A stretch of DNA of 12,116 bases, from the NCBI GenBank assembly GCA_001795035.1, contig MGMW01000087.1, forward strand, positions 197-12,312, written 5' to 3'. A model generated the notes under the pieces. That model saw nothing but the letters and a program-made list of their open reading frames with translations. It was not told the origin of the DNA and did not search any database. Positions 6,537-12,116 of this stretch are shown piece by piece (position 1 is the first letter of the stretch; each line of letters opens with the position of its first letter). Source of the DNA: Chloroflexi bacterium RBG_13_53_26. GTDB lineage: Bacteria; Chloroflexota; Dehalococcoidia; UBA2247; RBG-13-53-26. The translations under genes were made by a program, and so were the position numbers.

Positions 6537-7787
6537 ATGAAGCCAACGAAAAAGATAGCCATTGCCGGAGGAGGGGCCATGGGAATAGCCCTGGCCGCTA
6601 CTCTATGTGCCCACAATGCAGTGAGCCTGTGGATCCGCGATAAGAAACGAGCAAAAGAAACAAAGAAGAAGAGAGAGAGCAAGAAGCACTTGCCAGGAGT
6701 CAAGATCCCGGAATCAGTGTTTATTTCTTCGGATCTGGCAGAGGTCATCGAGGGGGCAGACCTGATTATCGTTGCTGTTCCCTCGTTCAACATGCGTGAT
6801 GTTCTGCAGTTGCTGAAGAATCTCTTCGGTGAGAAAGAAGGAAAATGGCCATTATTGGTGGGACTGGCCAAGGGGATGGAGAAGGAAACCTTACAGCTTC
6901 CTTCAGACATGGTGGGAGATATCTTTGGCAGAATAGGGATTCCTTATTCACATCTAGCGGTTCTCGGTTTTGCCAGCGAGATTGCCAGAGGAAGGCCGAC
7001 CACCGAGGTCCTGGCTTCAAATGATCCGGTGTTGACCAAAGAAATCAAAGAAATCCTGGAAACCGAAGAGTTCAGGATTCTAGCAAGTGACGATCTGATC
7101 GGGGTTCAGCTCGGTGGAACTCTAAAGAACATCCTGACTATTGGAATAGCTATTGGCGAAGCAACTGAAAAGGATCCAAAAATCAGAAAGAGGCTACTTT
7201 CCTCAGCTATCGAAGAATTGGTGAGCATCGGCACAGCGCTCGGTGGAGCACCAGAGACACTCAAGGATATCTCCGGACAGGGAGATCTGATTCTAACCTC
7301 ATCGAGCTCACTCAGCCGAAGCTATCGAGTCGGCAAGAGAATCTACAAAGAAGGTATTCTGCCTATTAAGAACGAAATAGAAAAAAGGCGATTCACTGCT
7401 GAAGGATGGGAGAGTGTTCAGGCTGTTTATCGAATCTGTCAGGAACGCGATCTCGAAGCACCGATAGTGACTGAAGTATACAGGGTCATTTATGAGGGCA
7501 AGTCGCCTGAAGAAGCAGCAGAACACTTGGTCAACCTGGCTAAGGAAGCAGAAAGGAAGGAGAAAGAGGAGAAGAAAAAGGGGAAGAGTAAGGACAAGAA
7601 GAAAGACAAGGCCAAAGACAAAGATAAGGATAAAGACAAGAAGAAGGACGGGGCCAAGGAAAAGGCTAAGAAGAAAGACAAGTCTAAAGATAAAGATAAA
7701 GACAAGGATAAGAAGAAAGACAAGACCAAAGACAGGGACAGGAAGAACAATCAACAGAAGCAAGAGGATAGCAAAGACCTGCTGTAG
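6537..7787 (+). CDS. gpsA: Glycerol-3-phosphate dehydrogenase [NAD(P)+], GpsA family, with Lys/Asp-rich C-terminal extension
   Basis: 416 residues. The family reduces dihydroxyacetone phosphate to sn-glycerol 3-phosphate for phospholipid synthesis in the cytoplasm. The N-terminal Rossmann motif GGGAMG (11-16) binds the cofactor. Lys112 (AKGMEKE) and Lys197 (GGTLKN) fit the two conserved active-site lysines; the C-terminal domain shows ALGGAPET (234-241), GQGDL (247-251), a run of Ser ending in SR (260-261) and TAEG (287-290). Two oddities: the usual SGPSFA-x-E segment is shortened to LGFASE (143-148), about three residues missing; and after a normal-length enzyme (~335-340 residues) there is a 78-residue tail almost entirely Lys, Asp and Glu. 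GC is about 45-50% in sampled lines. ATG 6537 follows a G-rich ribosome site (GGGGGA). No co-oriented partner is adjacent. Family assignment is strong; activity is inferred. Confidence 0.88.
   Translation: MKPTKKIAIAGGGAMGIALAATLCAHNAVSLWIRDKKRAKETKKKRESKKHLPGVKIPESVFISSDLAEVIEGADLIIVAVPSFNMRDVLQLLKNLFGEKEGKWPLLVGLAKGMEKETLQLPSDMVGDIFGRIGIPYSHLAVLGFASEIARGRPTTEVLASNDPVLTKEIKEILETEEFRILASDDLIGVQLGGTLKNILTIGIAIGEATEKDPKIRKRLLSSAIEELVSIGTALGGAPETLKDISGQGDLILTSSSSLSRSYRVGKRIYKEGILPIKNEIEKRRFTAEGWESVQAVYRICQERDLEAPIVTEVYRVIYEGKSPEEAAEHLVNLAKEAERKEKEEKKKGKSKDKKKDKAKDKDKDKDKKKDGAKEKAKKKDKSKDKDKDKDKKKDKTKDRDRKNNQQKQEDSKDLL
7599..7721 (+). repeat. 72-bp-period internal repeat in the GpsA tail
   Basis: The copies at 7599-7649 and 7671-7721 both encode KKDK-(A/S)-KDKDKDKDKKKD, 17 residues with one difference. 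The offset is 72 bp (24 codons). Codon choice differs at synonymous sites (AAA/AAG, GAC/GAT), so the protein composition seems to be what is kept. Confidence 0.8.
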
Positions 7788-7869
7788 TGTCCCTGTGGCA
7801 GATCGGTAATGGCATCACTCCTGCGAAACTTGTCCTCGTGGAAACAGGGGAAGGGAATCGTACACCTGG

Positions 7870-7982
7870 ATTCCGCATCAAGTGCGGAATGACATTAGGC
7901 GAGTGCGGAATGATCCGCCTGAGGCGGACAGGGGTTCAGAGCGCACCCACATCCCCACCTGGATTCCCGCGTGCGCGGGGAT
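7870..7982. repeat. Cluster of three REP-like palindromes
   Basis: The gap 7788-8046 carries no gene but three hairpins: ATTCCGCA/TGCGGAAT (7870-7890, 5-nt loop), TCCGCC/GGCGGA (7914-7928, loop TGA) and ATTCCCGCG/CGCGGGGAT (7963-7982, one G-T pair). The first and third share the form CTGGATTCC-C/G...GGAATGACA, a widespread intergenic palindrome type in bacteria (ATTCCC...GGGAAT, as in Neisseria dRS3-like elements). A further half-element (CCGGAATGACATC) follows near 7999-8011. They sit between the convergent ends of gpsA and the CoA synthetase gene, so they may serve both as terminators. Confidence 0.7.
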
Positions 7983-8046
7983 GACATTCGGGGAGCGCCG
8001 GAATGACATCAATGAAGAGTGGGATCAAGAAGCAGTGTTTTTTGAT

Positions 8047-9453
8047 CTAAGCTTGAGTCTCCAGCTTGGCCCGAATGCGAGAATAAGCTGCGCCGACACC
8101 CAATGCTTTGGCGGCGCTCTCGAGGTCAAGGTAGGTGGGGAACCCCATAGCCTCCAGTTGTCGTGCTGAATCCTCCATTTCATGGAGGTTTATCCCATAG
8201 CCGAAGATGGTTATGGGTTTGGCGATGCTCGACAGCCGATGCACCAGCTCCGAAAACACCTTCACGATGGGTGGCCCCAGGTGGCACACAATGGCAGCAC
8301 AATCCACGTTGGAATCGGCCAGGACAACGGGCACCACTTGATCATAGATGGAAAAGGGAGACTCCAGGACAGACATCAGGGGGCCGACATCTACGGGGTT
8401 ACGGGCCAACCTGGGTGAAAGCCTCTCCAGATGCGCTCGGGTGTTGGCAGCGAAAGCCGCCGGAACCAGTCCAGACTCCACAGCCGTATCGGTCAACAGC
8501 ACGCCTGCCCCTCCGGTGGCGGTGATGATGGCGATGCGGTTGCCTCTCGGCAACGGCTGCATGGACAAGGTCCTGGGTATTTCCCAGAACTCCTGCCACG
8601 TTTTGAGCCTGATGACGCCAGCTTGTCTAAAGGCATTTTCATAGACCCGGTCATCACCGGCAAGCGAGCCGGTATGAGAGGAGGCTGCCCTGGCCCCGAC
8701 TTCACTACAGCCCGGCTTGAGAATCAGAACCGGCTTCCGGGCCACGGCCTGTTTTGCCACCTCCATGAATTTCTGACCATGTCTGATGTCCTCCAGATGC
8801 ATGGTGATTACCTTGATCCGAGGGTCGTCCGCCAGAAAGGGCAGCAGGTCCAGCTCATTCACATCGCACTTGTTGCCAAAGTCGCACATCTTGCTGATGG
8901 GAAATGCCTTGTCTTTGATGGGGTATACTCCGAACGTGAGCAGTCCCGTCTGGCTGCAGTAGCCTATGCCTCCTCCCGGGGGTTTGTTGCCACTGTGGAA
9001 ATAGGGCCCGGTCACCAGACCGTTGTCGGTGTCGAGGACGCCCAGCGTATTCGGTCCCAGGAGGCGCACTCCATAGCGGCGGGCCGTTTCGACCAGTTGG
9101 CGCTGCAGGATGGCTCCGTCAGGGCCGGCCTCAGCAAAACCTTCGGTCACCACGATGACGGCTGTTATTCCCTTCTTGCCACACTCCTCAACAAGCCCCA
9201 GTACCGTCGGCGAGGGCGTGACCAACACGGCGAGGTCAACCGGGTCATTGACGTCATTCACTGTCGGATAGGCTTTGATTCCCAGGACCTGTGCGCTGGA
9301 GCGACTGACGGGGTAGATTCTGCCCGAGAAACCAAAGTCGAGTATGTTCCGTATGACGGTGTAGCCTTCACCCCATTCCCTCATCGAACCGATGACGGCA
9401 ACACCGCGAGGTTCGAAGAACGACGCCAGGCGGCTATCCTTGTGTGATTCCAT
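8047..9453 (-). CDS. acdA: Acetate/acyl-CoA ligase (ADP-forming), alpha subunit
   Basis: 468 residues, the usual length of a separate alpha subunit. The family converts acyl-CoA, ADP and phosphate to acid, CoA and ATP, conserving energy in fermenters and many anaerobes. Seen here: CoA-binding Rossmann domain at about 10-130 (FFEPRGVAVIGS; PVDLAVLVTP), LLGPNTLG (131-138), SQTG (167-170), DFGNKCDVNELD (191-202), and the phosphorylated-His segment ASSHTGSLAGDD with His260. The third domain contains TATGGAGVLLTD (311-322) and RNPVDVG (351-357). The ATP-grasp beta subunit is not in the window, so the partner must be encoded elsewhere or this is a stand-alone CoA-binding paralogue. ATG 9453 is preceded by TAGGAGA (complement of 9461-9467). 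A strong promoter lies at 9506-9535. Substrate range (acetyl, aryl, branched) is not readable. Confidence 0.87.
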   Translation of the reverse strand: MESHKDSRLASFFEPRGVAVIGSMREWGEGYTVIRNILDFGFSGRIYPVSRSSAQVLGIKAYPTVNDVNDPVDLAVLVTPSPTVLGLVEECGKKGITAVIVVTEGFAEAGPDGAILQRQLVETARRYGVRLLGPNTLGVLDTDNGLVTGPYFHSGNKPPGGGIGYCSQTGLLTFGVYPIKDKAFPISKMCDFGNKCDVNELDLLPFLADDPRIKVITMHLEDIRHGQKFMEVAKQAVARKPVLILKPGCSEVGARAASSHTGSLAGDDRVYENAFRQAGVIRLKTWQEFWEIPRTLSMQPLPRGNRIAIITATGGAGVLLTDTAVESGLVPAAFAANTRAHLERLSPRLARNPVDVGPLMSVLESPFSIYDQVVPVVLADSNVDCAAIVCHLGPPIVKVFSELVHRLSSIAKPITIFGYGINLHEMEDSARQLEAMGFPTYLDLESAAKALGVGAAYSRIRAKLETQA

Positions 9454-9505
9454 CAGACTCTCTCCTACCGAGTTCTCCGGGCCAAGCCCAGGTGCATGCT
9501 GGTCA

Positions 9506-9535
9506 ATTCTATGGCTCAGAACTGAGAGCCGTCAA
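9506..9535 (-). promoter_or_regulatory. Sigma70-like promoter for the CoA synthetase gene, with inverted repeat in the spacer
   Basis: On the minus strand TTGACG (complement of 9530-9535), 18-bp spacer, TAGAAT (complement of 9506-9511); each box matches 5 of 6 consensus bases. The spacer holds GGCTC/GAGCC (9513-9517 and 9526-9530), with a nested CTCAG-AA-CTGAG, a candidate operator. The predicted leader is about 46 nt. Confidence 0.55.
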
Positions 9536-9567
9536 ATGGAATGGATTGATACTGCCCCGCACAAGGC

Positions 9568-9597
9568 TTGACAGAGATGGAATGTGCAATGTAGCAT
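9568..9597 (+). promoter_or_regulatory. Sigma70-like promoter for the GAF gene
   Basis: Perfect TTGACA (9568-9573), 18-bp spacer, TAGCAT (9592-9597, 4 of 6). Transcription would start near 9604, some 60 nt before the GTG start. It diverges from the promoter at 9506-9535, 32 bp away. Confidence 0.45.
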
Positions 9598-9666
9598 AGC
9601 CTCCCAGGCATTTGCGAACTACTCGTCATGGTAGTGATGTGACTTCGTGAATCAGGAGGTTCTCCA

Positions 9667-10221
9667 GTGGGAGAGGTACGTGTTCGTTATTTTGATGCTC
9701 TAGCCGCGGCTGCCGAAGCAGTCACTTCCTCTCTGAAGCTTGAAGAGGTACTGGCCACAATCGCTCGATCCACCGCTGAGGCTACGAGGGTCAAGGGGTG
9801 CTCCATTCTGCTGCTGGATGAGGACGGCGAAGTCCTGGTTCACACGGCATCGTACGGGTTGAGCCATGAGTATCTGAAGAAAGGCGCAGTTGATGCCGAC
9901 AGGAGCGTGGCTGAGGCGCTGCATGGTAAACCGGTGGCGGTTTGCGATGTTGCCGCTGATGCAAGAGTCCAGTATGCCACTGAGGCCCTCCGAGAGGGCA
10001 TAGCCAGCATGCTTTGTGTCCCACTCGTCGCCAAGGGGAAGGTCCTGGGCGCGATAAGAATATACAGTTCCCAGAAAGGGGACTTCTCTCCGAGCACGGT
10101 TGAACTTCTCTCTGCAATTGCCAGCCTGAGTGCACTTGCCATCCAGAACGCGAAGATGCATGAAGCCTTGAAGGAAGCTCACCAGACCTGCTTGCGGGAA
10201 CTGTGGCACCTGCAACCATAG
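9667..10221 (+). CDS. Stand-alone GAF-domain protein
   Basis: 184 residues made of an N-terminal helix (about 8-24), one GAF domain (about 25-161) and a short C-terminal helix. The GAF core is seen in CSILLLDEDGEVLVHTASYG (45-64), GKPVAVCDVAADARVQY (87-103), MLCVPLVAKGKVLGAIRIYS (115-134) and the closing helix ending NAKMHEAL. GAF domains bind small molecules (nucleotides, tetrapyrroles and others) or mediate dimerisation. No kinase, cyclase, sigma54 or DNA-binding output domain is attached, so it must act through a partner. The start is the GTG at 9667, fixed by a perfect AGGAGGT at 9654-9660 with 6-nt spacing. The next gene begins 47 bp downstream in the same direction and is likely co-transcribed. 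Confidence 0.88.
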   Translation: MGEVRVRYFDALAAAAEAVTSSLKLEEVLATIARSTAEATRVKGCSILLLDEDGEVLVHTASYGLSHEYLKKGAVDADRSVAEALHGKPVAVCDVAADARVQYATEALREGIASMLCVPLVAKGKVLGAIRIYSSQKGDFSPSTVELLSAIASLSALAIQNAKMHEALKEAHQTCLRELWHLQP

Positions 10222-10268
10222 CTCACTCCTGAGTAAGCATCGACGCACCTGAGAGGCAAGGAGGAACC

Positions 10269-10904
10269 GTGGTAGGTGAAGAGCAGCTAATCAGGGAATA
10301 TGTAGACCGATTCGAGCAGAAGCATGCCGGCCCTTCTATCTATGCAGAGTGTCTGGAAGACATGGGGCACCTGGACCTGGGGCAGATCACTGAAGAAGAG
10401 ATCAGAACGGTCATACAGCCCTTCTTGTACAGATGGGGAAGGATGGGACGAGTTCTCAACCAGGATGAGTTCAAAGGTTGGCAAAGCCGTCTGGCAATGC
10501 AGATTCGAGCTATTCATGAGAAGCTCAGTGGTCTTGAGGCAATGCAACTCCAGACTGTTTCCCTGATTCATTCATCCCCGGATACTATCCGATGCTACGA
10601 ATCACTGGAGGAGGCAGTCAAAAGCCCGATTGCAGTCGTAAAGGTTCTGCATCTTATCTGCCCGGATTTCTTTCCTCTATGGGATAACCGAATCAGGGAA
10701 GCTGTGATAGCTGAACTGGCCGACAGGTCTGAAGATAGCTACTCCGTGTTCGCTTACTACTGTTTCATGCAAGCGATACAGGATTTCGTTACGAAATACG
10801 ATGAGGTCTTGTCCGAGCTAGCCGAGCAATACAGAAAGGGCAAACTGAAGATAGTAGATGAAGCCCTGTGGGCCTCACGAAGACCAGTATCTTTCCTGTT
10901 CTGA
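10269..10904 (+). CDS. Hypothetical helical protein (211 aa), unrecognised
   Basis: I do not recognise the family with confidence. The protein is soluble, probably mostly alpha-helical, with no signal peptide or membrane span. The most distinctive segment is KVLHLICPDFFPLWDNRIRE (125-144), which resembles a motif of uncharacterised bacterial proteins (a Leu-rich helix, P-x-x-F/L-P-x-W/F-D, then a basic helix); its function is not known to me. The N-terminus is acidic and the C-terminus is mildly basic. The GTG start at 10269 is supported by AAGGAGG at 10258-10264 (4-nt spacing). It follows the GAF gene by 47 bp, suggesting one transcript. It is convergent with the next minus-strand gene, the two stops being only 16 bp apart with no obvious terminator between. 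Confidence 0.8.
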   Translation: MVGEEQLIREYVDRFEQKHAGPSIYAECLEDMGHLDLGQITEEEIRTVIQPFLYRWGRMGRVLNQDEFKGWQSRLAMQIRAIHEKLSGLEAMQLQTVSLIHSSPDTIRCYESLEEAVKSPIAVVKVLHLICPDFFPLWDNRIREAVIAELADRSEDSYSVFAYYCFMQAIQDFVTKYDEVLSELAEQYRKGKLKIVDEALWASRRPVSFLF

Positions 10905-10920
10905 TTTGTATCTCTGCTAT

Positions 10921-11307
10921 CTATCCAGCCACCTCAAATTCACCATCGAATATGTATGAGTCGCAGCCTTTGTCCAGCATGACGAACCAGCTTCTTGGGG
11001 CATCCTCTCCGTTCTCCCGTATACCAGTTATGGTGCCCAGGTCACCGGTCTTACAGGCATTCCATATGCCTCCTAACATGCGAATCCGTGAGCCAACCAC
11101 CGCTCTGGTGTCTCCGTTGGTTCTCACGGGCAAGACCAATGCCCCATCGCTACTGACCCACACGGGAATATGCTGAGAACTGCCATTGTTGGCAATTGTC
11201 CCAGCCTTCACATACCACCTGACGTCGGTAAAATTGCGTTCCAGCATCTCGAACTCCCTCAAGAAGCCTGTTGCTAACCGTGACAGGTACGATCTCTTTG
11301 TGCTCAT
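10921..11307 (-). CDS. Small hypothetical protein, possible beta-barrel fold
   Basis: 128 residues if it starts at ATG 11307, which has no convincing ribosome site. An internal ATG at 11247 (residue 21) follows GAGGGAG with 6-nt spacing and gives a 108-residue product, so the true start may be there. The C-terminal half alternates hydrophobic and Gly residues (DLGTITGIRENG, SWFVMLDKG, EFEVAG), suggesting a small SH3/KOW-like beta fold; no family is recognised. No signal peptide or membrane span. Its 5' side faces the repeat-rich island, and one copy of the 32-bp direct repeat begins 30 bp upstream of the long start. Confidence 0.6.
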   Translation of the reverse strand: MSTKRSYLSRLATGFLREFEMLERNFTDVRWYVKAGTIANNGSSQHIPVWVSSDGALVLPVRTNGDTRAVVGSRIRMLGGIWNACKTGDLGTITGIRENGEDAPRSWFVMLDKGCDSYIFDGEFEVAG

Positions 11308-11337
11308 TCTCTATGGGGTATGGCTTCCCTATAGAAG

Positions 11338-11369
11338 TTAGTCGGTGAAGCCGGGTGGAAACCCTCAAT
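11338..11369 (+). repeat. 32-bp direct repeat, copy 1
   Basis: Matches 11861-11892 at 31 of 32 bases (TTAGTCGGTGAAGCCGG-R-TGGAAACCCTCAAT). This copy contains GGGT-GGAA-ACCC, a short stem closed by a GNRA-type tetraloop. The copies are 523 bp apart, start to start. Confidence 0.85.
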
Positions 11370-11405
11370 CCTGGCTTGGAAACAAAGGGGGTGGGGTCAG
11401 GCCAT

Positions 11406-11438
11406 GCCACCCCTGTGCCCATCCGTGACAGGGGTGGC
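11406..11438. repeat. Perfect 11-bp inverted repeat (REP-like hairpin)
   Basis: GCCACCCCTGT (11406-11416) and ACAGGGGTGGC (11428-11438) with an 11-nt loop. No T tract follows. It is preceded by GGGGTCAGG, a start motif common in REP-like intergenic elements associated with Y1 (RAYT) transposases; no transposase is present here. Confidence 0.6.
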
Positions 11439-11720
11439 AAACTGAGTAGACCTGAACAACCCCCCTTCCTTGTGCTGTCGCTATCGGCCTTCGCCATCCC
11501 CCCTTGGGTCAGGCCACAAGAAATGCTTCTACAGTCAGGGTATCGGAGCGCTCTGAACGCGTGTTTGGACGGTCGAGTATGACTTATGGTCGGCTCCGGG
11601 ATTCGAGCTTCCGCGCCGACCGGCGACTGCCAGGCAGCCAAAAACGAACACCGTCTCGAATGACCAGATCAATCCAAACAGCAGCCAATCCATATCACTC
11701 TTCACTCCCTCGAAAACGCA

Positions 11721-11748
11721 TGAAACCGACCTTCCCAGGTCGGTTTCA
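11721..11748. terminator. Terminator-like stem, 11 bp
   Basis: Perfect inverted repeat TGAAACCGACC/GGTCGGTTTCA with loop TTCCCA. On the minus strand it is followed within two bases by GTTTTC; on the plus strand there is no T run. It may end a minus-strand transcript or insulate the small gene at 11984. Confidence 0.5.
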
Positions 11749-11860
11749 CTATTAGCTCCCCACTGCCCAAGTGACCATTTACAGGCAGCAGTTCATCGCT
11801 CCCTCAGCGCCTGCCAGCTTGATGCTAAATCTTCCCTATCTTGATACCTCTCTGTACTGA

Positions 11861-11892
11861 TTAGTCGGTGAAGCCGGATGGAAACCCTCAAT
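11861..11892 (+). repeat. 32-bp direct repeat, copy 2
   Basis: Second copy of the unit at 11338-11369, differing at one base (A for G), which weakens the GNRA stem. It lies 91 bp upstream of the small gene at 11984 and is co-oriented with it. Confidence 0.85.
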
Positions 11893-11983
11893 AAAGAGCG
11901 CAATACTCGCTTTTCCGGCATCCGCGCTGTAGAATGCCGGCAGATGTGTTATCCGATCCACATTTTCTAGTGCGGAGGTTATC

Positions 11984-12116
11984 GGTGAAGAATGTAGAGC
12001 TTTCCGTAAACGGCAACACCCTTACTATCACGGTGGATTTGACCAAGCAGTTCGGGCCATCATCCTCTGGCAAAACCATCATCATTGCCTCTACCGAAGG
12101 GAATTTCCCGCTGCCC
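11984..12116 (+). CDS. Small conserved hypothetical protein, partial (3' end beyond window)
   Basis: The frame starts at GTG 11984, after GGAGGT at 11974-11979 with 4-nt spacing, and is open to the window edge (44 codons seen). Key segments are LSVNGNTLTITVDL and, farther on, GPSSSGKTIIIASTEGN. The pattern recalls a family of ~50-60-residue bacterial proteins of unknown function with a Ser-rich SSGKT and an ASTxGN motif; this is from memory and not certain. The SSGKT is too short and lacks the upstream Gly of a real P-loop. No signal peptide. Confidence 0.65.

Larger units (their letters stand above)
11308..11983. other. 676-bp non-coding, repeat-rich island
   Basis: No frame here has a ribosome site with plausible protein composition; the short frames present are dominated by Pro, Arg and Ser in low-order sequence. 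The stretch holds a 32-bp direct repeat pair, an 11-bp-stem hairpin (11406-11438), an 11-bp word repeated 112 bp apart (GGGTCAGGCCA at 11394 and 11506), a 7-bp-stem tRNA-like hairpin (11587-11621) and a terminator-like stem (11721-11748). It could be the relic of a small mobile element or encode a structured RNA. Confidence 0.55.

Noticed and set aside
7308..7763. Antisense frame predicted as a multi-membrane Leu/Phe protein
   Set aside because: It is the complement of the Lys/Asp-rich tail of GpsA, which automatically reads as Leu/Phe/Val/Ile; there is no ribosome site.
8431..9447. 338-codon plus-strand frame opposite the CoA synthetase
   Set aside because: Mirror of a high-GC conserved gene on the other strand; no recognisable domain.
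11345..11380. Group II intron domain V
   Set aside because: The AAGCCGGG...CCTGGCTT pairing and GGAA loop recall domain V, but the size, bulge and flanking domains do not fit, and there is no maturase.
11150..11641. Minus-strand open frame of 163 codons
   Set aside because: No ribosome site, odd composition, and it overlaps the better-supported small gene at 10921-11307 in another frame while crossing the direct repeat.
11504..11755. Plus-strand short frame in the island
   Set aside because: Arg/Ser-rich random-looking product crossing two hairpins, with no ribosome site.
11338..11892. CRISPR array or single CRISPR repeats
   Set aside because: Only two copies, 523 bp apart, with no regular spacers and no cas genes in the window.
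12040..12060. P-loop NTPase (SSGKT) in the last gene
   Set aside because: The motif lacks the upstream GxxxxG spacing and the protein appears too small for a nucleotide-binding fold.

Overview
The window is ordinary bacterial chromosome. Genes are densely packed with mixed orientations. Several have clear Shine-Dalgarno sites (AGGAGGT before the GAF gene, GGAGGAGGG before the acetyltransferase), GTG starts are frequent, and sigma70-type promoters can be read in three intergenic gaps. No taxonomic marker is present. Single-span, Ig-rich surface proteins without a sortase motif, a lone ADP-forming acyl-CoA synthetase alpha subunit and a DUF3795 protein fit Chloroflexota (Dehalococcoidia-like) or a similar uncultured anaerobe. 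That placement is a low-confidence inference.

Layout. 1-3321 (+): the 3' end of a secreted beta-rich protein, two small hairpins, then an 807-residue single-span membrane protein with Ig-like outer domains and a very long Ala/Lys/Glu-rich cytoplasmic tail. 3311-6246 (-): three genes read toward it: a four-repeat fibronectin-III-like membrane-anchored protein, a Cys-rich DUF3795 protein and a GNAT acetyltransferase. The last two are each bracketed by the same pair of imperfect repeats, and a stub matching the acetyltransferase C-terminus follows the DUF3795 gene. 6537-7787 (+): a GpsA-type glycerol-3-phosphate dehydrogenase with an unusual ~78-residue Lys/Asp-rich tail. 7788-8046: a cluster of REP-like hairpins. 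8047-9453 (-): ADP-forming acyl/acetyl-CoA synthetase alpha subunit. 9667-10904 (+): a stand-alone GAF-domain protein and an unrecognised 211-residue protein, probably co-transcribed. 10921-11307 (-): a small unrecognised protein. 11308-11983: about 680 bp without a convincing gene, holding a 32-bp direct repeat pair and several hairpins. 11984-end (+): the start of a small protein running off the window.

How the genes relate. The left half is mainly a cell-surface region: three proteins with export signals or Ig/FN3-type folds, two of them with a C-terminal membrane span and a basic cytoplasmic anchor. The right half is metabolic and regulatory: phospholipid precursor synthesis, acyl-CoA energy conservation and a small-molecule sensor. 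No CRISPR array, rRNA, complete tRNA, transposase or recognised defence operon was seen. The most unusual signals are the repeat-bracketed acetyltransferase/DUF3795 pair, the low-complexity tails on GpsA and on the 807-residue membrane protein, and the repeat-rich island near the right end.
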